The position numbers and the translations under genes were made by a program. A DNA stretch of 64,000 nt from Nitrosospira sp. Nsp2. GTDB taxonomy: Bacteria; Pseudomonadota; Gammaproteobacteria; Burkholderiales; Nitrosomonadaceae. The stretch lies in NCBI RefSeq assembly GCF_003050965.1, contig NZ_QAOU01000001.1, forward strand, positions 186,001-250,000, read 5' to 3'. This document shows, one piece after another, positions 35,733 to 44,565 of the stretch. A model generated the notes under the pieces. That model was not told where the DNA came from. It made no database searches and worked only from the letters and a program-made list of their open reading frames with translations. The stretch's first letter is position 1, and every line of letters starts with the position of its first letter.

Positions 35733-36338
35733 ATGTCCTTAGTGGTTGGACTCACAGGCGGCATTGGCAGTGGTAAGACGACCGCGGCCACGCGTTTTGC
35801 GGCGCTGGGTGCGGGCGTTGTGGATACGGATGCGATCTCGCATCAGCTTACCCAGCCGGGGGGCGCCGCGATTTCGATGATTCGGCAGGCTTTCTCCGAA
35901 AATTTCCTCACTCCCGAAGGAGGGCTGAACCGCAAAGAGATGCGCGACCTGGTATTTCGCGATAGCAACTCGCGGCGCAAGCTCGAAGCCATCCTGCATC
36001 CTCTCATTCGAACTGAGGTGGCCCGCTGCGTGGGGCTGCTCTCTACCCCCTACACGATCATCGTCGTGCCGCTCTTGCTTGAGACCGGGAGTTACCGGGG
36101 GATGATTCGACGCGTGCTTGTGGTGGATTGCAGTGAATGCGCTCAAATTGCCCGCGCCACCAGTCGCCCCGGAATGGACGATAAGACCGTGCGCACCATC
36201 ATGGCCACACAGCTTTCGCGCGAGGAACGGTTGGCACAGGCGGACGAAGTAATCGTCAACGATACGGACCTGTTGCATCTGGAGCGGCAGGTCGACGCAG
36301 TGCATTGGAAATATATCGCTTTGGCCGCCGGCTGCTGA
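35733..36338 (+). CDS. coaE: Dephospho-CoA kinase
   Basis: A 201-aa P-loop kinase: GLTGGIGSGKTTAA near the N terminus, DTDAISHQL and HPLIRTEVARC. It performs the last step of coenzyme A synthesis. It starts two bases after the pilD stop. The family's usual length is about 200 aa, so it is complete. Confidence 0.96.
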   Translation: MSLVVGLTGGIGSGKTTAATRFAALGAGVVDTDAISHQLTQPGGAAISMIRQAFSENFLTPEGGLNRKEMRDLVFRDSNSRRKLEAILHPLIRTEVARCVGLLSTPYTIIVVPLLLETGSYRGMIRRVLVVDCSECAQIARATSRPGMDDKTVRTIMATQLSREERLAQADEVIVNDTDLLHLERQVDAVHWKYIALAAGC

Positions 36339-36448
36339 ATTCCTGCGCTCGCGTCCGTTTATCGCACGGCAATTTGGTTGTAAAATAATGTTTTATCGGG
36401 CAATATCGGATATCCTTCCCTGTTTTACCCCGTTGCTGGCCCGCAATC

Positions 36449-37204
36449 GTGATCTGTTACGAACATCCTCTCAATGAGCGCATCCGCACGTTGCTGCGGC
36501 TTGAGGACCTGTTTGACAAAGTGTCCTTCTTTTCAGACCAAGACGACACTTTTGAGCATCACTCCGCGCTTGTCACGCTGTTTGAAATTCTGGATGTAAC
36601 CAGTCGCGCAGATATGAAATCGGATATCTTGCAGGAATTGGAGCGCCAGAAACACTCGTTGGAGGTGCTTCGCCGGAGTCCGGATGTCGCGGAGGGCGTA
36701 TTAAACCAGGTAATGGATAACATCCAGGCGGCCTCTCAAAGCATGCTCAACATGCCCGGCAAGATTGGGGAGCACATGCGCGACAACGAGTGGTTGATGA
36801 GCATCAAGCAGCGTGTCGGCATACCGGGGGGCGCATGCGAATTCGACCTTCCGTCCTATCATTACTGGCTACATCAGGACCCGGCAGCGCGTCGCGCCGA
36901 TCTCAACGAATGGCTTACCCCATTGCTGCCGCTGGAAAACGGCTTCAGTATTGTATTGCATCTGTTGCGAAACAGCGGTAAAACGTCTCGCCACACCGCT
37001 CGCAAGGGCGTGTTTCAACAGATGGGATCAGGCCGCGTGGCTCATATGCTGTGCCTGAAAGTGGATGAGAGTTTGCCGTGCGTGCCGGAAATCAGCGCCA
37101 ACAAGTATGCACTCAATATTCGGTTCGTCATTTCGGGCGCGAAACAGAAAACCAAAATATATGAAGAAGATGTGGCGTTCGAGCTGACGTTCTGTAATCT
37201 TTAA
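36449..37204 (+). CDS. zapD: Cell division protein ZapD
   Basis: A 251-aa protein opening MICYEHPLNERIRTLLRLED, the signature of ZapD (YacF), which crosslinks FtsZ filaments. The start is GTG 36449. An alpha-helical N-terminal part and a C-terminal beta domain (CVPEISANKYALNIRFV) span the whole family length. It ends the pilD-coaE-zapD group. In many relatives yacG follows; here the sequence changes composition immediately after the stop and the defence island begins. Confidence 0.95.
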   Translation: MICYEHPLNERIRTLLRLEDLFDKVSFFSDQDDTFEHHSALVTLFEILDVTSRADMKSDILQELERQKHSLEVLRRSPDVAEGVLNQVMDNIQAASQSMLNMPGKIGEHMRDNEWLMSIKQRVGIPGGACEFDLPSYHYWLHQDPAARRADLNEWLTPLLPLENGFSIVLHLLRNSGKTSRHTARKGVFQQMGSGRVAHMLCLKVDESLPCVPEISANKYALNIRFVISGAKQKTKIYEEDVAFELTFCNL

Positions 37205-37642
37205 TAAGCCTTGTCGCGGACTCATAGCAATTAACGCACTACATTCTTTGATTCATTTTGGCAACTAGATCTTAGCTGACCAATTTCCAATGTTCAGGTA
37301 GATTTGAAGGTTTATTCCTCCCGTTCACTTTAGATAAACCATGGAATAAGCTGATATCCCTGCCACCTCTGAACAGTGCACTCCTATCCCTTTACCGCGT
37401 AAGGTTTACAGGAGGCGATTTCTAAAAGCATAAACAAGCCCCTTTTTAACTTTTATCACCCTTATGTGCCTTCATAAGCTCTGGTATTGCAGTTTTGCAA
37501 ACTTATCGAGCTGATCACTAGCTAATCGGTTGGCTGCAATTTCAGTCGGAATTGAGCCTCTACGCATACCCTTCGCAACAAACCATCTTTTAATATACGA
37601 GACGACTGCCCTTTTGTATTTGTTTAACCGGTTAATTAATAA
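37205..37642. other. AT-rich leader of the inserted island
   Basis: About 440 bases with base composition clearly more AT-rich than zapD upstream. A 67-codon minus-strand frame (37472-37675) overlaps the start of the next gene and has no recognised family. No tRNA, integrase or transposase fragment was identified, so how the island was inserted is not visible. A 12-bp palindrome lies at its end. Confidence 0.4.
37624..37635. promoter_or_regulatory. 12-bp palindrome just upstream of dtcA
   Basis: TTAACCGGTTAA is an exact inverted repeat seven bases before the dtcA ATG. Its position fits an operator or a translation-blocking stem; no regulator gene is adjacent. Confidence 0.35.
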
Positions 37643-38836
37643 ATGTCCAAAAAAAATCAAGGAGGTCTGCTGCAAAGGTTGCGAGGGGGCCCAGACAATC
37701 CAGATGCTGTCCGAGTAGCTTTAAAAACGTTACGACTTGAGGTACCTCCGGAACAACTAGGCATATTGGTTGCCGCTTTGCGACGAACTAAACCTCGATT
37801 TATGCATAAATACGGTGCCATGGGTAAGCAACGATTTGCTGATTTATGCTGGGAAAGACCCTTAATCCCATTGGCTCTGAAAGACGAGTTAGCGTTTGCT
37901 GCTGCATGGTTATGCCCCTATTCGCAAGGCATCAACTTGTTTCTAAGAAAGGCTGACCTCTTACAGACATATTTTTTAAAAGGAGAGTTAGAAACAGCGG
38001 CGGCTGGCGTTCGTTCAGTCATTGAGACGATGGGTTGGAGCTTTTGGGCGACAGAGCTTGAATTTGGGTTGTTGCAATTATTATATGGGGACGACGTACG
38101 AAAAACACACAGCCAACGCCTCAGAGAAAGTGCGCGGCCTCGACTTGCATCACTTGTGGCGCAAGTAATTAATGATCGGAACGACTCTTTAATTTCGCTT
38201 GAAAGCTTTGTATCTAAATGTAATGACATTTTTCCTCGCCTCGGTCTAGAAAAGACGACCGAAGAATACCTTTCATACCGCGCCTCAGGTCGTATTTCAG
38301 ATTTGCCAGAAAGCATGGCTAACATTCTTGCTACCGATATATTTAACAGCTTGCCAGATTACTATGAATCGTTCGTGGATGCTTGTGCGTCTGTCGCAAT
38401 TTATTCGAAGGAAAGAGCAACTCGTAGTGCAGCTTTAGATGCCACTGATCAATTATGCAAAGCTGGCTTTTCTGATCATAGGTTGGCAAAGATACGCACT
38501 ATGCTTGGCTCGGTAGACGTTAACAGCTATGAGCAAGGTGAAGGAGAGTCAGTCCAACACTTGAATAAACTTAAAGTTCTCCTTTTGGGAGGCGATGTAG
38601 AGCTTTCCGCAGAATTTATGGATGAGTATGCGAGCGGCACTACCCTATCCAGCATAGCCTCAGACATCCGCGCCATTTCAACCTCAAGTTTAAAAGCTGA
38701 AAATGAGATAACTAGGCTTACAAAGTTAGGTGCAACCTTCGGGGTTTTAGTTTTGGCGTCGCCGTCGCCGATTTTGGGGCCAATCAATATGCAGATCTAT
38801 TTTCGGGTCACCTCATATCCCCCTGGATCAGTCTAA
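37643..38836 (+). CDS. dtcA: DtcA-like sensor, N-terminal part (frameshifted)
   Basis: The 397-codon frame gives a mainly alpha-helical protein resembling TPR-like repeats, as expected for the N-terminal sensor part of Detocs DtcA. The last 30 residues (after about 367, at the GGGG of 38741-38744) lose protein character, while the -1 frame reads FSFGVAVADFGANQYADLF and runs without a stop into the next gene. So this and the following frame are one ancestral gene of about 1131 codons, broken by one missing base. ATG 37643 lacks a ribosome site; AAGGAGGT lies just inside the frame (codons 6-8), so initiation at TTG codon 13 is possible. AT-rich, unlike its neighbours. Confidence 0.8.
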   Translation: MSKKNQGGLLQRLRGGPDNPDAVRVALKTLRLEVPPEQLGILVAALRRTKPRFMHKYGAMGKQRFADLCWERPLIPLALKDELAFAAAWLCPYSQGINLFLRKADLLQTYFLKGELETAAAGVRSVIETMGWSFWATELEFGLLQLLYGDDVRKTHSQRLRESARPRLASLVAQVINDRNDSLISLESFVSKCNDIFPRLGLEKTTEEYLSYRASGRISDLPESMANILATDIFNSLPDYYESFVDACASVAIYSKERATRSAALDATDQLCKAGFSDHRLAKIRTMLGSVDVNSYEQGEGESVQHLNKLKVLLLGGDVELSAEFMDEYASGTTLSSIASDIRAISTSSLKAENEITRLTKLGATFGVLVLASPSPILGPINMQIYFRVTSYPPGSV

Positions 38837-38862
38837 TATCGGAAAAAATAGAGATTAGGGAA

Positions 38863-41037
38863 ATGCTATGGATGCGCGCGGAAACATTGGTGCCACTTCT
38901 AAAGAAGTTGGCAGCCAATCAACTTCTGTCCGCTACAGACGTTGTGATTACAAATACGATATCCGCCGTTATTGCTAACCAAAATCCCGATGACTTATCG
39001 CTCCTACCCCCATTATTTCAGGCGTGGCTCGGACGTGAGCTTGCTATCGCAGGCCGCTTTTCCGAGGCCAAACGTGTTGCCACATTACTCCAAGCAAGCA
39101 ATGGTGATACAAGACGACATGCTATAAAAATACTAATGCGAGTTGCGACTGACGAAACTGAGTTTGAGGTTGCCCTTGCCTTGGCGGCCAACGCCATTAT
39201 CGATAATGAGAAACTAGCTGTAGTGTTACCACTAGAATATCTTCTGAAAACAAGAAAATGGAAGGATTTTGCTGAAATTGATCCGATTAAGGTTGGGTGG
39301 CTCTCACACTATGCGTTTTTATTTACTGGAGACCACAAGATCGGCTTTATCTGTCGGATGGCCTGCCGGAAATTTTACGGTAACGGTCAAAAAGCAAAGC
39401 TCGTGGATATTTGGAACGAGCTGACGGAAGCCAGGAAACGCGAAATTACGGCGTTTCTACGCGACGTTTGGATCGATGACAACCTCACAATGTTGGACTT
39501 GGATTCCACTCAGGCCGTGAGAAATGAGCGCTTACTCACCCTCCAACTACTCTTGCAGCTAGATGAAGGTTCTGAACAGGCGTACGCGGATGAGATCAAG
39601 AATTTGACATTTCAGGAAACATTATGGAAAGGATTACAACACATCAACGAACTCCGCATATTTGTAAATGAGTCCGCGATATTACGTTGGGCTGAAAAGG
39701 AGCTTGCGCAAGATTTTGAAAGGCTCGAGCGTTCCGAATTATCTCAGGGAGCACCAATAGTTGCTGATTCGTTGTTACGAGGCTATTTGCTCGAGCCCGG
39801 GGCCGAGGACTTCTTAAAAGCTCTTTCCAGAGAGCCTTTAAGTGAAGCGAATGCGCTATTGGTTGGGCTTGTTGAGAGGCTAATGCAGCGTTTCCTGACT
39901 GACCCAACTGCCGGGCTTAATTGTTATCTCAGCTCAAGAATTAGACATGGTTCGCTTAAAGGCACGATTCTTAGCCCTTTAGAGCAAGGTGGTTTAATTG
40001 GACATTCTGGAACGCAAGTTATTTCAAACTATTTGCCCGCGTTAGAGTTACCTGCCCTTCGCTCCGAAATCGAACTTGCAATCAACCGATTTAATCAAAG
40101 GGTAAACGCCACACTTGATGAACTCATTACCCATAGAATACAAATCCGCAATGCAGAACATCCACAGGGCGCGATTTATGTGTCAACCGACATTAAATTC
40201 GTTGCCCCCTTACTTGCGGAGCTGGCGAAGGCAGCGACATTTCAACAATTCGTAACTACATGTTTTCAATTTTACTGGTTTGGGCTCCGAGAATCACTAC
40301 TGCATCTATCGAGGGATATACGTGAAGAAGTAAAAAATTCTTTGCAGATGGAAGTTGACTTGTTGATCATGGCAGTCAACGCTTGTGGTGAGGCGGGAGT
40401 TTCACTCGTCAGTACACTTCGCACACTTGCTACGGCTACCAAGTCACAATGTGATATAGCTGCTGATTGGTTTCTTCTTGAAAAGAATTATGATCAGCAA
40501 ACATATAATCTTCATGAGGCGATAGAGATTGCTGTAACAGCAACAAGGAACGTATATCGTCGATTCTCCGCGTTTGTGAATTTTACAAATGAACTTGAGA
40601 TAGTTCTTCCATTGACAGCTTATGGCTTATCAGTAATTGTCGATTGTTTATATATTGTTCTTGAGAACGCGTGGAAACATTCGGGTTTAGGGGCGACCAA
40701 TTATGAAGTAAAAATTTCGGCGTCATTTGATGAAAAGAACAATGTTTTGCTCCTAAATATATCTAGCCCCCTGAGCATTGACGTTCGTGAACAACTAAGA
40801 GATCACCGCAAGTTAGAAACATTAAGAGATCGCTTCCTACAAAAAAAATTTCCGATCGAATTGTTGACTACCGAAGGGGGATCTGGAATGGCTAAGCTAG
40901 CTAGCATGACACGTTTGGTAGATACATCAGCATATCCTACACCATTTGACTTTGGTATCGAATCTGAGAATCAGTGGGGTGTGAAGATATGCATTCAGCT
41001 TTATCCTCGAGGGGGGGCATATGATGCGTATGAATAA
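38863..41037 (+). CDS. dtcA: DtcA-like sensor, C-terminal part with GHKL ATPase domain
   Basis: The frame is open from 38716; ATG 38863 is only the first Met. Residues 1-360 (from ATG) are helical repeats. A conserved-looking SSRIRHGSLKGTI segment (His362) and an LLHLSRDIREEV segment (His481) are candidate phospho-acceptor regions. The C-terminal 150 residues are a GHKL/HATPase domain: N box VLENAWKHSG (Asn602) and G box EGGSGMAKLAS (671-681). This is the histidine-kinase-like half of DtcA, which in Detocs passes phosphate to receivers when phage is sensed. The stop at 41037 overlaps the dtcB start. Separated from its sensor half by the frameshift near 38741, so probably non-functional unless the break is an error or is suppressed. 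Confidence 0.85.
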   Translation: MLWMRAETLVPLLKKLAANQLLSATDVVITNTISAVIANQNPDDLSLLPPLFQAWLGRELAIAGRFSEAKRVATLLQASNGDTRRHAIKILMRVATDETEFEVALALAANAIIDNEKLAVVLPLEYLLKTRKWKDFAEIDPIKVGWLSHYAFLFTGDHKIGFICRMACRKFYGNGQKAKLVDIWNELTEARKREITAFLRDVWIDDNLTMLDLDSTQAVRNERLLTLQLLLQLDEGSEQAYADEIKNLTFQETLWKGLQHINELRIFVNESAILRWAEKELAQDFERLERSELSQGAPIVADSLLRGYLLEPGAEDFLKALSREPLSEANALLVGLVERLMQRFLTDPTAGLNCYLSSRIRHGSLKGTILSPLEQGGLIGHSGTQVISNYLPALELPALRSEIELAINRFNQRVNATLDELITHRIQIRNAEHPQGAIYVSTDIKFVAPLLAELAKAATFQQFVTTCFQFYWFGLRESLLHLSRDIREEVKNSLQMEVDLLIMAVNACGEAGVSLVSTLRTLATATKSQCDIAADWFLLEKNYDQQTYNLHEAIEIAVTATRNVYRRFSAFVNFTNELEIVLPLTAYGLSVIVDCLYIVLENAWKHSGLGATNYEVKISASFDEKNNVLLLNISSPLSIDVREQLRDHRKLETLRDRFLQKKFPIELLTTEGGSGMAKLASMTRLVDTSAYPTPFDFGIESENQWGVKICIQLYPRGGAYDAYE

Positions 41038-41347
41038 CCCGAGGCTCTTGCTGGTTGAGGATGATGATCACAAACTGCAAGCGGTGCAGGGTTTGGTAAG
41101 AGACCAATTTCGAGATGCCAATATTACGGTTTCGCGCTCTCTTTCGTCCGCGGTCAATACACTCTCGATTCGCAATTTCGACTTCGCATTAATTGATATG
41201 TCGCTACCTACATATGACTTTATAGTCGACAAAGCCGGGGGGGGGGCAGCCACAAAGCTTCGGGGGTACAGAAATATTACGGTTTATCGAGGCAGCTACC
41301 CCGGGAACAAAAGCCTTAGTACTAACACAGCACAACGAGTTTATTAA
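41021..41347 (+). CDS. dtcB: DtcB-like stand-alone receiver, N-terminal part (frameshifted at poly-G)
   Basis: ATG 41021 lies inside the end of dtcA, with GAGGGGGG as ribosome site. The frame gives the first half of a receiver domain: RLLLVEDDDHK (acid pocket 13-16) and FALIDMSLP with the phospho-acceptor Asp59. At ten G (41237-41246) the frame leaves the domain and stops at 41347. With nine G it would continue as a 159-aa receiver to 41501. In Detocs, DtcB is a receiver without effector that soaks up stray phosphate and protects the cell from accidental DtcC activation; this copy would be inactive as read. Confidence 0.8.
   Translation: MMRMNNPRLLLVEDDDHKLQAVQGLVRDQFRDANITVSRSLSSAVNTLSIRNFDFALIDMSLPTYDFIVDKAGGGAATKLRGYRNITVYRGSYPGNKSLSTNTAQRVY
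41237..41246. repeat. G10 homopolymer in dtcB
   Basis: Ten consecutive G inside the receiver gene. Loss of one G restores a complete domain. Tracts of this length are prone to polymerase slippage, in vivo and in sequencing. Confidence 0.95.
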
Positions 41348-41501
41348 CGACGATGGTAGCAAAAAAACTCTACAAGACTTAGAGGACGAGCTTAAAGCCG
41401 AGTTTGGTGACGCATTTCTCGGAGTTATCTTCTATTCTGGCCCGGGCGGCAACTGGAGAAATGAGTTAATCTCAGCAATTTCTAGATCGATAGAGCTATA
41501 A
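41247..41501 (+). pseudogene. dtcB: Out-of-frame C-terminal half of dtcB
   Basis: The plus-one frame after the G tract reads GGTEILRFIEAATPGTKAL, then VLTQHNEF, and ends SISRSIEL before TAA 41499-41501. This supplies the missing alpha3-beta4-alpha5 part of a receiver, including the usual Thr after beta4 (VLTQ). Coding quality is good with no stops, so the lesion is recent or is tolerated. The stop lies one base before the TTG start of dtcC, as expected of coupled genes. Confidence 0.75.
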
Positions 41502-41502
41502 A

Positions 41503-42705
41503 TTGGCTTTTAAAATTCTCTTGGTCGATGATGATGCCGCGAAGGTTTCCGCAATAGTGAACTATCTCGGTACTCTTGAGATTCCGCATACATCTATAAC
41601 AATAGCATCTAACGCTGTGCAAGCGAGAGAGGCTCTCAAAGGTCAGTTTGAGCTAATGCTTCTCGACTTAGTGCTTCCTTTGCGTACGAACGCTATGGCG
41701 AAGGCTGAAACTGGGCTAGAGTTACTTCGTACAATAGTCGAGGATGGCCAAATCTTTCCCCCTAGAACAATTATCGGTATTACAGCGGATCAGTCGGCGC
41801 TTGCCGATTCCGAGGAAGAGTTTCGGCGACTCACCTTTCAAATATTATTTGTTGATCTAGCAAAAACTGCGTGGAAGGAGTCACTTCAGTATGCAGTAAG
41901 CTTCATAAAAAATGCTCTCGCACGTGCTAAGCATTACGATATTGACGTTTGTTTTCTGGTCGCACTTCGGCAGCCAGAACTTGGAGCTATCGTAGATCTC
42001 CCTTGTGAATGGGAATCTGAGCGGCCATGCTATGGAGGCCCGTTAATTCGTCGTGGTAGCTACTTACTAGGAGGCAAACGTCGCAATTTTGTAGCTGCCC
42101 ATGCACCTCAGATGGGTTCAGTAAGCTCCGCGTTAGCAACGTCTGCTTTAATCGCTGAATATCGACCACGTGTAATTTTGATGACAGGAATTTGCGGCGG
42201 TATTGAGCACGGTCTTAACTTGGGTGATTTGGTGATTGCCGAGAAAAGTTGGGACTGGCAAAGCGGTAAATGGAATGAGAATGGAGAATTTGAGCAAGCG
42301 CCGGACCAGATCACCGCTACGAGATCTCTTGTCGATGCGGCCCTCAGTGTTGAATCCGAGTTGCGCCCAATACATTTGAACTATGAGGCCCACCGACCAC
42401 CTAAGGAACCGAAATTGCATTGTGGTCCGATGGTATCAGGGAGTGCAGTAGTGGCGGAGAAAGCAAAACACGCCTTATTTAAAAAACAGCATCGGAAAGC
42501 ACTAGCGGTGGATATGGAGTGTTACGGAATGTACAGCGCTGCATTTGTATCGGGCGAGCCCAAGCCCGATTTCATCTGTGTTAAAAGTGTGTCTGACCTC
42601 GCGAACCGGGACAAGTCCGACGACTTGCAAAAATATTGTAGCTACATAACAGCGAGGTTTGCGCTAAAGACACTGGACCAATTCTTTACCAATCAAAAAG
42701 AATAA
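41503..42705 (+). CDS. dtcC: DtcC-like effector: receiver fused to nucleoside phosphorylase (ATP nucleosidase)
   Basis: A 400-aa intact protein starting at TTG 41503. Residues 1-140 form a receiver with acidic pocket DDD (9-11), phospho-acceptor Asp55 in LMLLDLVLP and a Lys after beta5 (probably Lys121). Residues about 145-395 are a PNP/MTA-nucleosidase fold: TGICGGI (228-234), the ribose-binding Glu339 in [12 protein letters not shown] and the catalytic Asp365 in [11 protein letters not shown]. All key residues are present. In Detocs the phosphorylated DtcC removes adenine from ATP and stops the infected cell. Low GC, in the same island as the broken dtcA and dtcB. The fold assignment is seen; ATP as substrate is inferred from the family. 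Confidence 0.9.
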   Translation: MAFKILLVDDDAAKVSAIVNYLGTLEIPHTSITIASNAVQAREALKGQFELMLLDLVLPLRTNAMAKAETGLELLRTIVEDGQIFPPRTIIGITADQSALADSEEEFRRLTFQILFVDLAKTAWKESLQYAVSFIKNALARAKHYDIDVCFLVALRQPELGAIVDLPCEWESERPCYGGPLIRRGSYLLGGKRRNFVAAHAPQMGSVSSALATSALIAEYRPRVILMTGICGGIEHGLNLGDLVIAEKSWDWQSGKWNENGEFEQAPDQITATRSLVDAALSVESELRPIHLNYEAHRPPKEPKLHCGPMVSGSAVVAEKAKHALFKKQHRKALAVDMECYGMYSAAFVSGEPKPDFICVKSVSDLANRDKSDDLQKYCSYITARFALKTLDQFFTNQKE

Positions 42706-42733
42706 AAATCCGGGACGGATATTTAATTTATTA

Positions 42734-43444
42734 ATGACAGTGCCTCTGACGCCAAACTTTTTCGTACTCATCCCCGCAGCTGGTTATGGCTCGCGCATGG
42801 GAGACGAACTTCCCAAGCAATATCTGCCACTGGCCGGCAGGCCCATGATTTCCTACACCTTGCGCACGCTTTGCGACTCCCCGCGAATATCCGCTGTTTT
42901 CGTAGTGCTTGCACCTGGCGATAGCGAATGGATTCGGCATGACTGGTCGGAATTTTCGCCCAAGCTGGTGGTTCTCGAATGCGGAGGCGCAACCCGAGCC
43001 GAAAGCGTCCTAAATGGTCTTGGCGCTGCCCGCCTGATGTCATCCATTGCAGATAACGACTGGGTACTGGTGCATGATGCGGCGCGACCATGCTTGGGAA
43101 ACGCACAGCTCGACAAATTGATGGATGAGTTGGCTGACGATGAGGTGGGCGGGCTGCTCGCTGTTCCGGTGGCAGATACGCTGAAGCGCAGCGATCCCAA
43201 TGGTCGCGTTGAACGCACAGAATCCAGGGAAAAATTATGGCAGGCGCAAACCCCCCAGATGTTTCGTTTCAAGTTGCTGCTGGAGGCTTTGAGCATGAGT
43301 GGCGGTGCAGCGATGACCGACGATGCGGGTGCAATTGAGGCGCTCGGCCTTCACCCCAAGCTCGTTTTAAGCGATGTGCGCAACCTGAAAGTGACCTACC
43401 CCCAGGACCTGGCCCTGGCCGAATTGATACTTAAGAATCGTTGA
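42734..43444 (+). CDS. ispD: 2-C-methyl-D-erythritol 4-phosphate cytidylyltransferase
   Basis: A 236-aa nucleotidyltransferase of the MEP isoprenoid pathway: [20 protein letters not shown] binds [11 protein letters not shown] and the later [10 protein letters not shown] complete the signature. It marks the return to the GC-rich core genome 28 bases after the defence island. It is followed by ispF, the conserved partner. Confidence 0.96.
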   Translation: MTVPLTPNFFVLIPAAGYGSRMGDELPKQYLPLAGRPMISYTLRTLCDSPRISAVFVVLAPGDSEWIRHDWSEFSPKLVVLECGGATRAESVLNGLGAARLMSSIADNDWVLVHDAARPCLGNAQLDKLMDELADDEVGGLLAVPVADTLKRSDPNGRVERTESREKLWQAQTPQMFRFKLLLEALSMSGGAAMTDDAGAIEALGLHPKLVLSDVRNLKVTYPQDLALAELILKNR

Positions 43445-43508
43445 TAATTAAAACGGCAGCGGCTGCGGCTTCGTACGGGCTGCCGAAGTGGAGCGGAGAG
43501 AAGGCATA

Positions 43509-44015
43509 GTGAGCAAATTCAGAATCGGGCAAGGTTTCGATGTGCATCAGCTGGTTGAAGGCCGCAAGCTTATCATCGGCGGGGTCGATATCCCTCACGA
43601 GAAGGGTCTTCTTGGGCATTCGGACGCGGACGTGCTGCTCCACGCAGTTTGCGATGCGCTTCTCGGAGCAGCCGCGCTGGGGGATATTGGCCGTCATTTC
43701 TCGGACACCGATCCACGTTACAAGAATATCGACAGTCGGGTGCTGCTGCAAAGCGTGGGACGTCTGTTGATGGAGCATGGATATAAAGTAACCAATATTG
43801 ATGCGACCATCATTGCCCAAGCCCCGAAAATGGCGTCGCACATCGCTGGGATGGTGGGCAATATTGCCCAGGATCTCGGAATGGAAGCCGGGGACATCAA
43901 TGTAAAGGCCAAGACGGCCGAGCGTCTGGGTCCCGTTGGCCGGGGCGAGGGGATCGAGGCTGAAGCGGTATGCCTGATTTCACGGATGGATCATGCAGAC
44001 GACCGAGAAAAGTAA
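43509..44015 (+). CDS. ispF: 2-C-methyl-D-erythritol 2,4-cyclodiphosphate synthase
   Basis: Start chosen at GTG 43509 ([15 protein letters not shown]), which has GAGAAGG upstream; the frame is open from GTG 43488. The product of about 168 aa has the zinc ligands in DVHQ and the signature [20 protein letters not shown]. It forms the cyclic diphosphate of the MEP pathway. Its last bases overlap the thpR start. Confidence 0.96.
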   Translation: MSKFRIGQGFDVHQLVEGRKLIIGGVDIPHEKGLLGHSDADVLLHAVCDALLGAAALGDIGRHFSDTDPRYKNIDSRVLLQSVGRLLMEHGYKVTNIDATIIAQAPKMASHIAGMVGNIAQDLGMEAGDINVKAKTAERLGPVGRGEGIEAEAVCLISRMDHADDREK

Positions 44016-44562
44016 TGCCATCAGGAAACAAACTGCTCGTGTTTTTTTTGCAATTTGGCCTGACAATAAAACGCAAAAGCAACTGGGCAAGCTGATAGAA
44101 CAGTTGCAGCTGGAGGCGCGCTGCGGCGGCCGGAAGACTAAACTGCAAAACATTCACCTTACGCTGGTGTTTTTGGGTGAGGTTGATGCTGACGGGCTTG
44201 CAGCACTATGCCAGGTGGCGGATGAAATCAGGAATTCCGGAGCGCGGGCTTTTGATTTTAGTATCGAAGAAATCGGCTGCTGGAAACACAATCACATCGT
44301 TTACCTCGCATCCCGCGAAGTTCCCGCGGAACTTTCCAATCTGGTGACGAGGTTAAAAAATGGCGTCTCAGCCGCCGGATTTTCGGTGGAGCGAAGGCCT
44401 TACGCGCCGCACATTACATTGATGAGAAACGCTCTCTGCCGGAGTTTGCCTGAGTTGCCCGAGCCGATTACCTGGCGGGCAAGGGAATGGTTGCTTGTCA
44501 AATCGCAACAGACCAGCGGCGGCTCTGCTTATGCTCCTGTTGGCCGCTGGTCATTGGAATAA
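43993..44562 (+). CDS. thpR: RNA 2',3'-cyclic phosphodiesterase
   Basis: A 189-aa 2H-phosphoesterase. The two catalytic H-x-T/S-x motifs are HLTL (near residue 55) and HITL (near 140). Older name: 2'-5' RNA ligase LigT. It opens 2',3'-cyclic phosphates on RNA. The start overlaps the ispF end by 23 bases, suggesting coupling. Confidence 0.92.
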   Translation: MQTTEKSNAIRKQTARVFFAIWPDNKTQKQLGKLIEQLQLEARCGGRKTKLQNIHLTLVFLGEVDADGLAALCQVADEIRNSGARAFDFSIEEIGCWKHNHIVYLASREVPAELSNLVTRLKNGVSAAGFSVERRPYAPHITLMRNALCRSLPELPEPITWRAREWLLVKSQQTSGGSAYAPVGRWSLE

Positions 44563-44565
44563 ATA

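Noticed and set aside
37472-37675. 67-codon minus-strand frame at the island edge
   Set aside because: Considered as an integrase or transposase fragment, but no motif supports it, and it overlaps the dtcA start.
38735-38760. Programmed -1 frameshift as explanation for the dtcA split
   Set aside because: No X-XXY-YYZ heptamer in the right phase and no clear downstream stem; mutation or sequence error is simpler.
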